Assembly (NCBI GenBank): GCA_947069175.1
Contig: CAMTDV010000002.1
Location: 12,268,988 to 12,332,987 of the forward strand
Source: Scalesia atractyloides
Taxonomy: Eukaryota > Streptophyta > Magnoliopsida > Asterales > Asteraceae
DNA: 64,000 bases
Direction of reading: 5' to 3'
Part shown: piece by piece, positions 47,421 through 57,914 of the stretch
Position numbering within the stretch: the stretch's first letter is position 1
Layout: every line of letters begins with the position of its first letter
Translations under genes and position numbers: made by a program
Notes under the pieces: model-generated
What the model saw: the letters and a program-made list of their open reading frames with translations, nothing else
The model's database searches: none
Told to the model about the DNA's origin: nothing

Positions 47421-47603
47421 TTTATTTTTTTATTCAGTATTTCTTAGAAATTTTAAATTCTAGTTTTTAAATTCTAATATATTTATTGATTATGTATCGT
47501 TTAAAATTAAAATAAACAATATATACGCGACGAAAATTTTGACTGACTATTCGGTTAATAAACGAAGCAGGTTTTGGAAACCCGTTTTTTGACGGATGTT
47601 ACA

Positions 47604-48230
47604 TGATGCTTGGGAATAAATGCATGTACATGAATTTTAAAAAGTACAAAATCGAAACCCTAATTTGTGAATATTAACTAAAACAAAAACAAAAAAAATC
47701 CGAAGTATACGGTTCGTATAACTTTATACGGCCTGTATAAAAGTATCGTAAACATTGTATACGACTAAGTAACTTATTTTCAAATGGTATATACGGAGGT
47801 ATATACGGGCTGTATACGTATACACCATGTGAAAATAAGTTTTTACCATGTATTATTATTAGGTCCCTTAGGATAAAGATTTCCTTTAAATAGACTATTG
47901 ATTAACAATCTAATATGTTCACTTCAACTCGATTTTGTTTTATTCAAAACCCGCTTTTATCCTAATTGATTTCACATTTATTAAACACTTCGTTTTGAGT
48001 TTTGACACAAACTTGTTTAACTCCGAATTAATCCTACCCAAATCCATATTAACTCGTTACCCATCTGACCTGTGTTCTCTATTTTGCTTAACTTATGGGC
48101 TATTTGTTTACCTCTTAATAGGGATCTTAATGGTTCTGACCTTTTACTGGTTCAGCACTTAATGGTTTACACTGTTTGTTTCTTGAGCAGATGTTTGAAT
48201 GGTTCAGACATTTGCCTCTTAATGGTTAAG
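47604..48230. other. foldback arm remainder, TATACGG palindromes, AT-rich spacer
   Basis: 47609-47675 continues the inverted arm interrupted at 39027. 47704-47825 holds several TATACGG, CCTGTATA and GTATACG blocks resembling 1890-2092. The remainder shows no coding signal. Confidence 0.6.
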
Positions 48231-48387
48231 TCAATGTTTTAAAATCTGGTTTTTATACCTTTCCAAATTAGGCTTAGAAACGGTTTAACCGGATGTATCG
48301 GGTGGTTCAACGAGGTGTACCGGGCGGTTTAACCGGTTCTACCAAACGGCTCAACCGGTCAGTTTGAACCGGTTTTTAAAACATTGC
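48231..48387. mobile_element. hAT-type MITE (157 bp)
   Basis: Terminal inverted repeats TCAATGTTTTAAAA and, read inward from the other end, GCAATGTTTTAAAA. The 8-bp target duplication TGGTTAAG lies at 48223-48230 and 48388-48395. The body is rich in AACCGGTT-like motifs and does not code. Confidence 0.85.
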
Positions 48388-49275
48388 TGGTTAAGACCTC
48401 TAATCTGAATTGGTTAAACCACCCCTTGTTTTAACCATTCTAAATAACCGTTCTATTTATACCAAAAGTTTTAAATAGCCAACTAAATTTAGAACATTTT
48501 GTTTTACAAAAACTTAAATTTAAAATATGTATTTATTTATTTTTGGACAGCGACGTCTCCACGATAACATATTCCAATTCAACTCGTCACTTTCATCCTC
48601 ACCACCATCACAAAATCCTCCAGTCAAACTCCCAAAACACAACATTCTTCAATCCCATATGATAATCCTCCATTCGATCAACAATTCATAATGGGCAAAG
48701 GAGGCGGGTGTTGCCCAAGCAAAAACAGAGCACCCTCTGTTATTCAATCAGATCCTGAACCAATTCAAACTCCCGAAACCAGTTCCGATCACTCAATTCC
48801 AATCGAACCGGTTGTCGAACCCCGAAAACTGAGAATATTCATAGTGTTTTATTCAATGTACGGGCATGTTGAGAGTCTGGCAAGGAATATAAAAACAGGA
48901 GTGGAGGAAATTGATGGGGTTGAAGGGGTTTTGTTTCGGGTGCCTGAAACGTTGTCGTTTGAGACTTTGACGGCGATGAAGGTTCCGGTGAAAGGTGTTG
49001 ATGTGCCGGAGATATTGCTGGAGGAATTGGTGGAGGCTGATGGGTTGTTGTTTGGGTTTCCGACGAGGTTCGGGTGTATGTCGAGTCAAATGAAGGCGTT
49101 TTTTGATATGACGGTGGGTTGTGGCGGAAACAGAAGCTTGCCGGAGTTCCGGCCGGTTTTTTTGTTAGTACCGGGACGCAAGGGGGTGGTCAAGAAACTA
49201 CTGCGTAAGTTAGCTTCTTTTTGGAACTTTGGTTGATTCACAAGTTTCATGTTTTCATGATTAGAAAGTAGTGTG

Positions 49276-49480
49276 TAGGATAAGGTTGGATACCGAAAAT
49301 CGTCAAAATTGGGTATCCGTAGTAGTACAGATAGGTATTTTAAGGTAAAATTGGTATTTTACTTGTACCATACTAAACTGTTATCGAAAGTGCCAGTATG
49401 CCAAAAAGTAAATATCGGTACTGAAAAAATTCGGTACAAAAAATTCGATACCAGTACCCAGTACTAAATGCTAATCCTAT
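49276..49480. mobile_element. possible MITE in the pseudogene intron
   Basis: Begins near TAGGATAAGGTTGGATACCG and ends CTAATCCTA, giving short inverted ends. The interior repeats GGTA/GATACC motifs common in plant hAT MITEs. The target duplication is not clear. Confidence 0.4.
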
Positions 49481-49589
49481 TTGTGTTTGTGTGTTTACAA
49501 ATTAAATCTTTTTTTTTTTGCATATTCGTCTAGTCGTTTAATGTTTTTTGGTTCTGAAGTAACTATTAAAGTTTTAATATGTTATAAGT

Positions 49590-49770
49590 AATTAGGGCTG
49601 TAAACGAGTCGAGTCGAGTCGAACCGAACCAGGGTGGGATTAGGCTCTGCTCGTTTAAAAATCGAATCAAGCCGAGTCGGCTCGTTTAAAACCGAGTTGA
49701 CTTCAAGCAGAGCTTTTTTCGAACTTTTTTCCAGCGACTTTCGAGCGAGCCTCGAGCCACGGACTTTTTA
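49590..49770. mobile_element. possible truncated hAT-like element with GAGTC repeats
   Basis: GGGCTGTAAACGAGTCGAGT resembles the start of a common plant hAT-like repeat. Motifs GAGTCGGCTCG and GAGCGAGCCTCGAG follow. The matching right end is not found. A 30-bp direct repeat (AGAATAGTAATTTTGGGCGA core) follows at about 49772 and 49867. Confidence 0.4.
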
Positions 49771-50757
49771 AACAGAATAGTAATTTTGGGCGAACTATAA
49801 AACGAACAAGAAAAGATTGATTATTACTTACCTTAATCTATATGTTGAAATCAATATTAATAATTAAACAGAATAGTAATTTTGGGCGAACTACTGTGAT
49901 GGAAAAGAAATTTTGACCTGAATTGTATTAAATTAATATTATGTCATTTATGTAAACACTTTGAAAACTATTTTTCCCGATAAAGGAAATATTGTGATCG
50001 AAAGAAATTTTGACGTGAAGAGGAAAACTAGGAAGAATATGTATATAACGTAAATGACCTAGTAGTTTTGATGTAAATTAAACAAAATAACGTAATTTGA
50101 AGAGTTTTTACATGTGTGACAATACACATCCATTATCCTTGATTATTGATTAATGTGTAAATAATATTAAAAATAGACAACTATTTTAGGATATATGAAG
50201 ACAGAAAAGTAACAATTAGTTTCAATTTTTTACTAAACAATAATAAGGGAAGCACATTGTTATGTTTCTTAAATAATGAGCATATTATTATTTTGAGCTA
50301 TTGATTGCTAAAAGTAAAGAAGATAAAACAAAAATGTTGTTCTTGGGAAAAAATAGATATGGGAGTCGGGAAAATAAGTGGTTACATGTATTTTTCTTTA
50401 TTAATTGTGTAACCTACTTTTTTTTAGTTTTGTCTTCTCATATCTAATCATTACTTGAAGATTCTAACTAAATCATTTGTAAAACTTTTTTAATCTTATA
50501 CCGGTTTATATGGTTGCAGATGGAAGGCAATTACACAATTAGCGCACCACGGGATGCTATATGTCCCGATTGGGTATACATTTGGAGCCGGAATGTTCAA
50601 AATGGACTGAATCTGAGGTGGTTCCCCGTACGACGCTTGTGTATATTCAGGTGACGGGACTAGGGAGCCGAGTCAAAGAGAACTTGAACTTGCATAACAC
50701 CAGGGTAGATATATGGCCATGATCGTCAAAAGATTTGGATCTCACTCAACACAATGA

Positions 50758-51860
50758 AGAAAAGGCAAAATGTACATCTTTTAGTACATAAGATATAAGT
50801 TTTACTACATATATTTAATTATTGTTTTGGAAAATGGGTTAGTGAGGTAAAACTCTTTCCAATTGCCATTTATTTGTCATCCAATTTGTTGATTGTGTGT
50901 GTTGATAAGAAAATTGCATTAAATAGAAGAGTTGTATCATGTATTTTTTTTTTAATTTTATCATACTTATTATTTTTTAGATTGTTTTGCAATAAATACT
51001 AATTAAAATTACGTAATAGAAAACTTCACATTTTAAAATTACGTAATAGAAAACTTAACATTTTAAAACTACTAGGACGCTAATCAAAACATTCAATGGC
51101 AAATTTACTACGATTACTACTATAATAGGTGGGTAAAACAAATAGAAAAACTAGTTAAGAAATTTAAACAAACAATATTTTTATTTTATATAATAGCATT
51201 GTTATTACTTATTAGTTCGACACATCAAATGCTAATATATGCTATATTGACGAAATAATGCATGTTTAAAAGAATATGGCCAACATGCCACATGCTGCTA
51301 AAATAATTATCAAACTGAAAATTGATAACAAACAAGCGTAATGTTGAAAAAAGATTTGTTAAAAAGAACATCTGCTTTTTTTTAAATTATGCTTAAACAA
51401 TAAAAAATGAAATACTAACTCATAATACTTCAAGAATGAGTAATGTGGTTATCTACTTTTTAACCACTAATCATCTATAAAAAGCAAGTCAAGAAGTTAA
51501 AAAAAAAAAAAAAAAACTTTGTTTGTTCAATTGTAATAATTTCATGGTTGTTAGATTGGAAGGTATGGGATATCACATGCATTTAGGTTGTCTAACAAGT
51601 TAAAATATTCGGTTTCTAAAAGAAAGTCAAAACAGAATGGGTCATAGCGGGTCCACTTGCTATATATGTCTCATTTATGACCCAGACAACGACAAGTGAC
51701 CAAAGTGCAGGAGGCAACGACACTGATGGCCATGGTTGTGGCGGCAATGACTAGGATGTGGTGATAGCATATGTACACTTTGGTCGTGAGAAATATGTGT
51801 GAACCGTGTTTAGCTTAAAAATTATGGAAGACTTGTTCAACTATAGTAACCAAATTTATA
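50758..51860. other. AT-rich spacer
   Basis: No coding region is supported. It contains a short tandem repeat around AAAATTACGTAATAGAAAAC (51007-51065) and an A-run at about 51500. Confidence 0.5.
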
Positions 51861-51866
51861 GATCGT

Positions 51867-52171
51867 AGGGGTGTAAATGAAAAAACCAAACTGAAGTGTG
51901 AATTTGGTTTACAGTTTGGTTTTTAACAGTACCTGAATTGTGAATTTGTTTTTTGTTTCATAAATCTTTCATATTCGAATAATTAAACCGCAGCCGATTT
52001 ATTCGGTTCTCAACAACCAGAATAACAAATGGTTTAACTGGATAAATGGACCAAATAAATTGGTTAAGTGTTTGTTCGGTTAGACATATTTCCAATTCGT
52101 ATCAGTTTGGTTTCACTTAGGCAAAAAATTAAAACCAAATAAAATGATATCTGAACCGATCAACACCCTTA
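51867..52171. mobile_element. possible hAT-type MITE
   Basis: Starts AGGGGTGTAAATG and ends CAACACCCTT, a short inverted pair, with TTTGGTTT/AACCAAA-rich interior. No clear 8-bp duplication was found. Confidence 0.45.
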
Positions 52172-52253
52172 CCTAATTATTTCATTAAAGTCACTCAAAG
52201 TTTTCTTATAGTTCTAAAGTAACTCTACTTCCATTGATGTTTTAATCCTATAT

Positions 52254-52311
52254 ATTATCATTATCATTATCAATTATCATTATCATTATCATTATCATTA
52301 TCATTATCATT
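52254..52311. repeat. (ATTATC)n microsatellite
   Basis: About nine units of ATTATC, with one CAATTATC interruption. Confidence 0.9.
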
Positions 52312-52708
52312 TAAAAACAAAGTTAATGAATAGTGGCCAACCCATTAAGAAGTTGCCACGTGGCAACTTCTGTTTTTTTATGGTATATTTTTTTCCTCCA
52401 ATAACTTACATTTGTTAATTTAAAAAAAAAAACTAAATTCGTAACTTTACTTAATTTCTTTTCAGACGTTTCGTTATAACTTTACATTCAAAATAGAGTG
52501 TACATTTAGTTTTTTTACATATGCTTTGTAACTTTTGTCAAAAACGAGTTTCCAAAACCCGCTCCGTTTTGTAATCGAATATCAGGTTATAAATGTAACG
52601 TTGTATATTTATGATTATTTTGATTTATCATGATACATAATTAATAAACAAACTAAACTATAAAAATTATATTTGATAAAAAATTAAAACAAAATAAATA
52701 AAAATGAA

Positions 52709-52794
52709 ATGTTGCTGCCGGGACTCGAACCCGGGTCAGCCAGAACTGAAATCCAAAGACTTAACACACACACACATCACCACTCCGCCACTTG
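52709..52794 (-). repeat. antisense tRNA-like module S3-a
   Basis: The minus strand has a box A-like GTGGCGGAGTGG and a perfect T-arm CCGGG-TTCGAGT-CCCGG (52718-52734), with a long middle as in tRNA-Leu or Ser. It occupies the same LTR position as the antisense modules of other copies but has a different D-arm. Confidence 0.75.
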
Positions 52795-53648
52795 TTGTTT
52801 TCTGTCAACTTAGGGAAACAAATAACTCTTATATACAAACCGAGTTTAAACCGGTTGCGCCAACTGAGAAACCGAAATCGGCAATTCAACCGTCTAATCG
52901 TTTGATTAATCGCACATTCAGGTTTATAACCGATGCACCGACGATTTTTAATCAATTCAGATTGAATGAACATCAATTTTCATCATCATCGGTTTTTATA
53001 ACCGAAAATAATCAAAGTCCAAATTACTTCAATCAAAACCCTTCTCGCGACTCAGAGATATCAGACAAACCTTCCATTTTACTTTCGTCATACTTTCAGT
53101 CCATCAGAACGCTTAAATCAACTCGCCAGAAATTTCTGCAAGGTCGCCGGAAAACCGGGACTCCCATCCACACGGTAATTCCTTCGACTCTTTCTGTTTC
53201 AATCATGTGATTAATCGGTCACTAACACAACTCCACCATCAGAATCATTCCTAGTCAACGTTTGTCGAAAATCCTACCTTCGCCGGAAAACTTCTGAAAC
53301 TTCCGGAAACACACCGAGAACTGGTATGACCTTTCAAACTTCTGTCAAACTTTGATTAAGTGCCTCAATTTCACAAATAATCGAACAAAACTGTTAATTG
53401 ATTTTAACAGCCAGAGTTCACTTCCAGAACCGACGGACCTCTGCCGGAATTCTGTGAACAACACTAATTGGTACGTCTTTTTCCCCAAACTCTCTCCATT
53501 CTTTACCTTTAAATTACTTATAATGTTTGAAAATCGAATATGACATGAATCAGTCAAAAACAGTTGAACTTGGTTTTTCTGGGTAAAATTAACGAAGAAG
53601 ACGAAGACGCAGTTTAACATAAGACTAATAAAAATCGATATAATGAAC

Positions 53649-53719
53649 GGGTTAGACACACAGTCCAGCGGTGGACTGTGTGCAAATAATACGCACACGT
53701 CACGAGTTCGATCCCTGAT
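53649..53719 (+). repeat. tRNA-like module S3-b
   Basis: GTTAGACAC leader, perfect CACACAGTCC-AGCGGT-GGACTGTGTG hairpin at 53657-53682, box B-like GAGTTCGATCC. Confidence 0.85.
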
Positions 53720-53817
53720 ACACGCACTCCCTATGTAATAAAATGCCTTTTTGTTTAAAACTAAACCGGGTTAACTCCGTTAGTTGTTAAGTATAATAAA
53801 AACCGAGATATTAACCA

Positions 53818-53887
53818 GGTTAGACACACAGTCCAGCGGTGGACTGTCTGCAACACTAAGTCGCACGTCACGCGTTCGAGTCTGGTT
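53818..53887 (+). repeat. tRNA-like module S3-c
   Basis: Hairpin at 53825-53850 with one mismatch near the base (GGACTGTCTG); box B-like GCGTTCGAGTC. Confidence 0.8.
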
Positions 53888-53987
53888 AACGGCACCGGTT
53901 CGATGATTTAAAATCTTTTTCTAAAAGCAAATGAATTTTGAATAAATCGAATTAGTATATAAATATAATTAAAAACAAGATTATTTC

Positions 53988-54066
53988 GGGTTAGACACGT
54001 AGCTCAGTTGGTAGAGCTGCGTGCACGCGTACGGGAGGTCTCGGGTTCGAGACTCACCCAGCGCAT
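53988..54066 (+). repeat. tRNA-like module S3-d
   Basis: Hairpin CACGTAGCTC-AGTTGGTA-GAGCTGCGTG at 53996-54023; box B GGGTTCGAGAC. The closest match in the family to tRNA D-arm and T-arm consensus, but without an acceptor stem. Confidence 0.85.
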
Positions 54067-55216
54067 ACTTGCACACTGACCGAACCGGTCAACAGGTCAA
54101 CAAGTCAACGGTCAACGGTCAACGAAAAAATAAACAATTTTTTTATATTTTTATTTATATAATTTAATTTAAAAATCAATTAAAAATACTTAAAAATAAT
54201 ATTTTTAAAGATAGAAAATAGCCTTAAACTCACAAAAATATATCTAAAAATTCCATTAAAAATCCTTAATAAAATCCACTCATTTACTATATTTTTCCGT
54301 CATTATTTAGGTTAGTAATTCTCGTTGTTCAACTCTCCCGACTCGTGCGCATCTCATCATCTCCATTCAAACGCACCCAATGTGAGTGAATCTTACAAAT
54401 TCCCCGTTTTAATCACGTTTTGGGGTGTATCATGTGTCTTGCTATATATTATATTTAAATCATTGTGCATACATCATATCATGAACATGTGTATTCAGTT
54501 TGTTTCAACTGTTGTGTGGTTATCGTTAGATGCAATTTATTATTTTCAGTACATGCAATTTCATAGGCCGCCGCTCCCCATTACATTATGAGCGTTGAGC
54601 ATGTTCCCCATTACATTATGAGCGTGAACCTAGCGTGCCCACATACGATCGGCTCCGTTTGATTGAGCCTTGATCGCACAGACATTTTCATTTTCAGTAC
54701 ATGCAATACGATCGGCTCCGTTTGATTGAGCCTTGATCGCACAGTTTCATTCATGTTATTTATCGTATGATGTTGGTATGTTAATGTATGCTATCATGTG
54801 TTATTGTATGTTATAGTTGTGATTGCTATTGCTACTGCTTGGTTATTTACATTTGCTCATTCATGATTATGCACAATTTTTCACTGATAAACTAACAAGA
54901 AAATCAATAATAAACGTTTATCTAACAAGGTTCACTCGCCAACTTATGTTGACCCAAAAACCCCCATTTTTACACATGATACAGGTGAACCAGCTGCAGC
55001 AAGAAACACTTAGGATTGGACTAGAAGAATAAAATGATTTAGAGTTTGGGATTGTTTTGTTTGGTTTATTTTCTTTGTATTGTATGGACATGTTTGGATA
55101 TTTGGGAATGTAATTTTGACTTTAATAAATATGAAACATATTAGTAAATATCATGAGCTTTGGTGATAACCCAATTATGCCCCGACTCTTATTCCGCTGC
55201 GGGTCGGGGTGTGACA

Positions 55217-56340
55217 TGCTTATGAGTGTCTGCCAGTATCATGGTGGTACCTTGACGAACCAAACCGATTCCTACCAAACAATTATTCTCAACACCACCA
55301 ATCCCTCCCAAATTGGTTCTCAACATGGGTGACCGATACACACTACATGACAAATGGAAGGTGGTTTGTTGTGAGTGGCCCAAGGAAGCTTTATAAATCT
55401 CCAAAGGATGGCAACCCGTTAGACTGTTTCTACATGGGGAATTGGTTTCGTGGGGAGATAGGGTCGGTCTTCACTAAGAAGATTGTCTTGCCAACTTCTT
55501 TGAATTAGTCCCTACCTCACACTTAACGTAGCTACTTCTTTTTAAATTACAGTGCCCACAACACCTTCTTCTCCAATCATAATCCACCACCTTCTCTGCA
55601 CGCCTAGTCATTATATTAGTGTGGTAACCAACCATGTATTTCACAATTTCTCTTGAAATTTTGTCTTTTGAGTACCTTAACTCGAACCATTTATTTGAAT
55701 GCTTTCCTAGCTCTCCGTGGGTCAAATTCATTATTAGTATGTCGACCTAATATTTTGTTACAATAAAGTAAGTGGATAAGGAAATGTTTTGGGCAAGTCA
55801 ACAAAATTACATATTCGCCAACTTTTGTAACCCATTCTGTTTATTTCAAGTCCCCCTCCCCCATGAAACATATAATGCAAAGTACATATGATAATTTTAT
55901 TTTAAACTTTTCTACTTTAAATCGAAAATTACCTGGTTTAAAAGATACCTATTTCTTGATAAGGGTATTAAAAATCAGAAAAACATTTAATTGCTTATAT
56001 ATTTTCCCGAATGCATTAATCAGAAGCATATTTCATGAAGTATTCTAACTTTCGTTAGTGTTTGCATAAAAGATTAGAAGTGGAAAGCGTCAATAAAGGT
56101 TGTACTTTGTTGTTAATCAAATAACCTAACCGGTCATACTTAAGTAGAAAATGAGCTAAAAATGGAAATGGACAAAACTCAAGTTCATGTAACGGGTCTA
56201 ACTCTTTTAATGAGTTACCTTAAAGAATTTATATATTGTCGTTGATGTGGGTGAGCGTGGTTATAATTTTTGTTACATTTTAACATTTTTTTATTCGTGG
56301 ATCAAACTTTAAATTTATAAAAACACGATATAATATTACT
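55217..56340. other. spacer with an unrecognised coding fragment
   Basis: An open plus frame at about 55326-55508 reads WVTDTHYMTNGRWFVVSGPR and ends PTSLN with a stop. It has no start codon and no recognised family. It may be a decayed exon. The rest shows no coding signal. Confidence 0.3.
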
Positions 56341-56353
56341 ACTCTACACACAT

Positions 56354-57914
56354 TAAGGCAAGTGCACCAATCGTAGACGTAGTATGGTGATAGTAAAATA
56401 CCGAGGTCGTCCAAGAACACAAGAGCTTTTAATACCGGCTTATTGTTAACGTCTAATCAAACCAAATTTTGATAAAAGTTTTGAAAGTTTTAAAAAATAA
56501 ACTAAATGTAAAAACGTAAAAAAAAATAAAGACAAATAGACAATAAAGAATCACTTGGTTCCAACTCTTTTTTTTATATATTTTTGATGATTACCACACT
56601 TTTGGCTTTTTAATAGATTATTTTAGTTATAGTGGTAGCCTTCTCTTGTAAAGGCGACGTTACCTCGACTATATTGGTCTGATTCAGCAGGGATATAGTC
56701 CCGCAAGGCCGGAATATTGAAAGATAATTAAATAAATTATTAATGCGAAAAGTGGTAGGCCACTCTTGTTAAGGCGACGTAACCCTCAGCCATATTGATT
56801 TGAGTTAGCAGGGATACAGTCCTGCAAGGCAGGATAACGTTTTAATAATAGTTTATTTATAAAAGGTTCAAGCCGTTCTTACTTCCCCCGATTTGATGTT
56901 ATCTGCCTCAAGAGAAGTCCTAATAAGCTTAAACCAAGTACTTGTAGGATCTATACACTGAACGAGGAAAGAACTTTACCCAAACACCCTTCTAACTCCC
57001 TTCCAGGTAGTTAGCACACTTTATATAGACCGTAAAGACACGGATGAGTGAATCAACAAAACATGAAAAAATGTTTAACCAAAGTTCACTTTCAATATAA
57101 AAAATAGTTAGCGAAGTCATTAATACATACCCAATTAAAAGGTTGCCAAAAAATAAAAATCAATTTGTCTTCACCAAGTGATGTAAGAGGTTTAGCAAAG
57201 CATGGCATTTGTTTGACAAGAACTCTAACAATCAATCTTGGATCCCGAGACTACTATACACTCTAAATGATGAAATGTGGATGATGGTGGTGGGTGTTGG
57301 TGTTGTAGTGGTGGGCTGATGGCAAGTGTAAGATAAGTGGTTTGTCAAGGGATGTCTTTATCATGAACCAAGGACCTCTATTTATAGCTGAAAACAGAGG
57401 GCAGACACGGCCTCTGCCCACCTGGCACGACCCTGTGGTCATCTTTTTCTCTCCTTTCATTAACTGTAGATGTCAGGTCTTGTACTAACACACCCCATGG
57501 TGTCATAGCACGGCACCGTGGTCAGTGTACTTGTTGTACTATCATGGATTCTATAAGTCTTATAGTTGACCACGACCCGTGTTTGGTTAGCAGGGCCTCG
57601 TGTTGGTTTCTCTGTTGCTGTTGTCCTTATCTGTAGAGATTCTTGACTGGGCACGACCCCATGTCTGGTGGACATGGCCCCGTGCCTAAGATCATATTCT
57701 TGTTATTTTTGTTATTTTGGATGTGGATGGGGGTTCGACAAGTCGTGTCAATCCTTCTTCTTTGTATTTGTGTTGGTTTCTGCTATTAATTTGCTCCTTT
57801 TATTCGTTTAAGCTCTTTTGATCATGGAATATAAAAGTAAACAAAGAAACATGCTTTTTCAAACATTAGTACCGAAAAAAGGTTGATTTTATATGTTACA
57901 TTTTGCGCACATCA
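56354..57914 (-). repeat. 3' LTR of an unassigned gypsy-type element
   Basis: On the minus strand it begins TGATGTGCGCAAAATGTAAC directly after a PPT-like GTGTGGGGGTACT (57915-57927). It has a TATAAATAGAGG box near 57370 and ends near GGTGCACTTGCC (about 56354). Two diverged copies of an AAGGCGACGTNACC/AGCAGGGATA block lie at 56650-56710 and 56770-56830. The exact left end and lineage are uncertain; Tat/Ogre- or Athila-like is a guess from remembered sequences. Confidence 0.5.

Larger units (their letters stand above)
39028..47603 (-). mobile_element. complete gag-only Ty3/gypsy element (TR-GAG-like)
   Basis: Two LTRs in the same orientation (39028-41600, 44976-47603) flank a 3.4-kb internal region. 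Target duplication TGATG lies at 39023-39027 and 47604-47608. On the minus strand the order is 5' LTR (44976-47603), tRNA-Met primer site, gag, tandem repeat, hairpin plus PPT, and 3' LTR (39028-41600). No protease, RT, RNase H or integrase motif is present. Such non-autonomous elements with gag only have been described as TR-GAGs. Gag here has two frameshifts. The LTRs are very similar, apart from a 58-bp gap, which suggests a fairly recent insertion. Confidence 0.93.
44976..47603 (-). repeat. 5' LTR of the gag-only element (2628 bp)
   Basis: TGTCACACCCCGACC ... GGATGTTACA on the plus strand. In sense order it holds the antisense module, promoter-like units, three sense modules, and the CACGCG/ACTCGTCTC repeat at 45394-45550. 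A unit starting GAGCTCTA is duplicated (about 46779 and 46923); one copy contains TTTATAA near 46940. Confidence 0.92.
48691..50757 (+). pseudogene. FQR1-like NAD(P)H:quinone reductase (WrbA family), two exons, disrupted
   Basis: Exon 1 (48691-49204) encodes MGKGGGCCPSKN, an N-terminus suited to myristoylation and palmitoylation, a variable acidic/Pro linker, then the flavodoxin-like fold: IFIVFYSMYGHVESLA (FMN phosphate loop), GLLFGFPTRFGCMSSQMKAF and FFD. One base is missing near 49113; beyond it the conserved GGLWRKQKLAG and STGTQGGGQETT blocks are readable only in another frame. The intron (49205-50519) has GTAAGT and GCAG ends that join in phase. Exon 2 (50520-50757) reads AITQLAHHGMLYVPIGYTFG, then TGA at 50608 and 50614 and TAA at 50695. 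Family enzymes reduce quinones by two electrons at membranes. Splicing signals survive but coding does not. A sequencing error could explain the single indel, not the three stops. Confidence 0.88.
52527..55216 (+). mobile_element. solo LTR of the gag-only gypsy family (copy S3)
   Basis: Starts TGTAACTTTTGTC and ends GGGTCGGGGTGTGACA, 2690 bp, with target duplication TGCTT at 52522-52526 and 55217-55221. Sense strand is plus. It has one antisense and three sense tRNA-like modules. A GATCGGCTCCGTTTGATTGA block is duplicated (about 54645 and 54710), as is a CCCCATTACATTATGAGCG block (54576, 54607). No internal domain remains. Confidence 0.92.

Noticed and set aside
48691..49236. Intact 181-residue flavodoxin-like protein
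   Set aside because: The last 40 residues are frameshifted; the conserved GGLWRKQ and STGTQGGGQETT blocks are readable only in another frame and continue into a second exon.
52704..53210. 168-codon plus-strand ORF in solo LTR S3
   Set aside because: It starts within the antisense tRNA-like module and has no conserved motif; equivalent LTRs lack it.
53988..54066. Functional tRNA gene (AGCTCAGTTGGTAGAGC plus GGTTCGA)
   Set aside because: The acceptor ends do not pair, no normal anticodon arm is evident, and the unit is repeated at the same place in several LTRs. It is a tRNA-like module, not a working tRNA gene.
55474..55731. 85-codon minus-strand ORF
   Set aside because: Basic, unrecognised and overlapping a better plus-strand fragment; evidence is too weak to call a gene.
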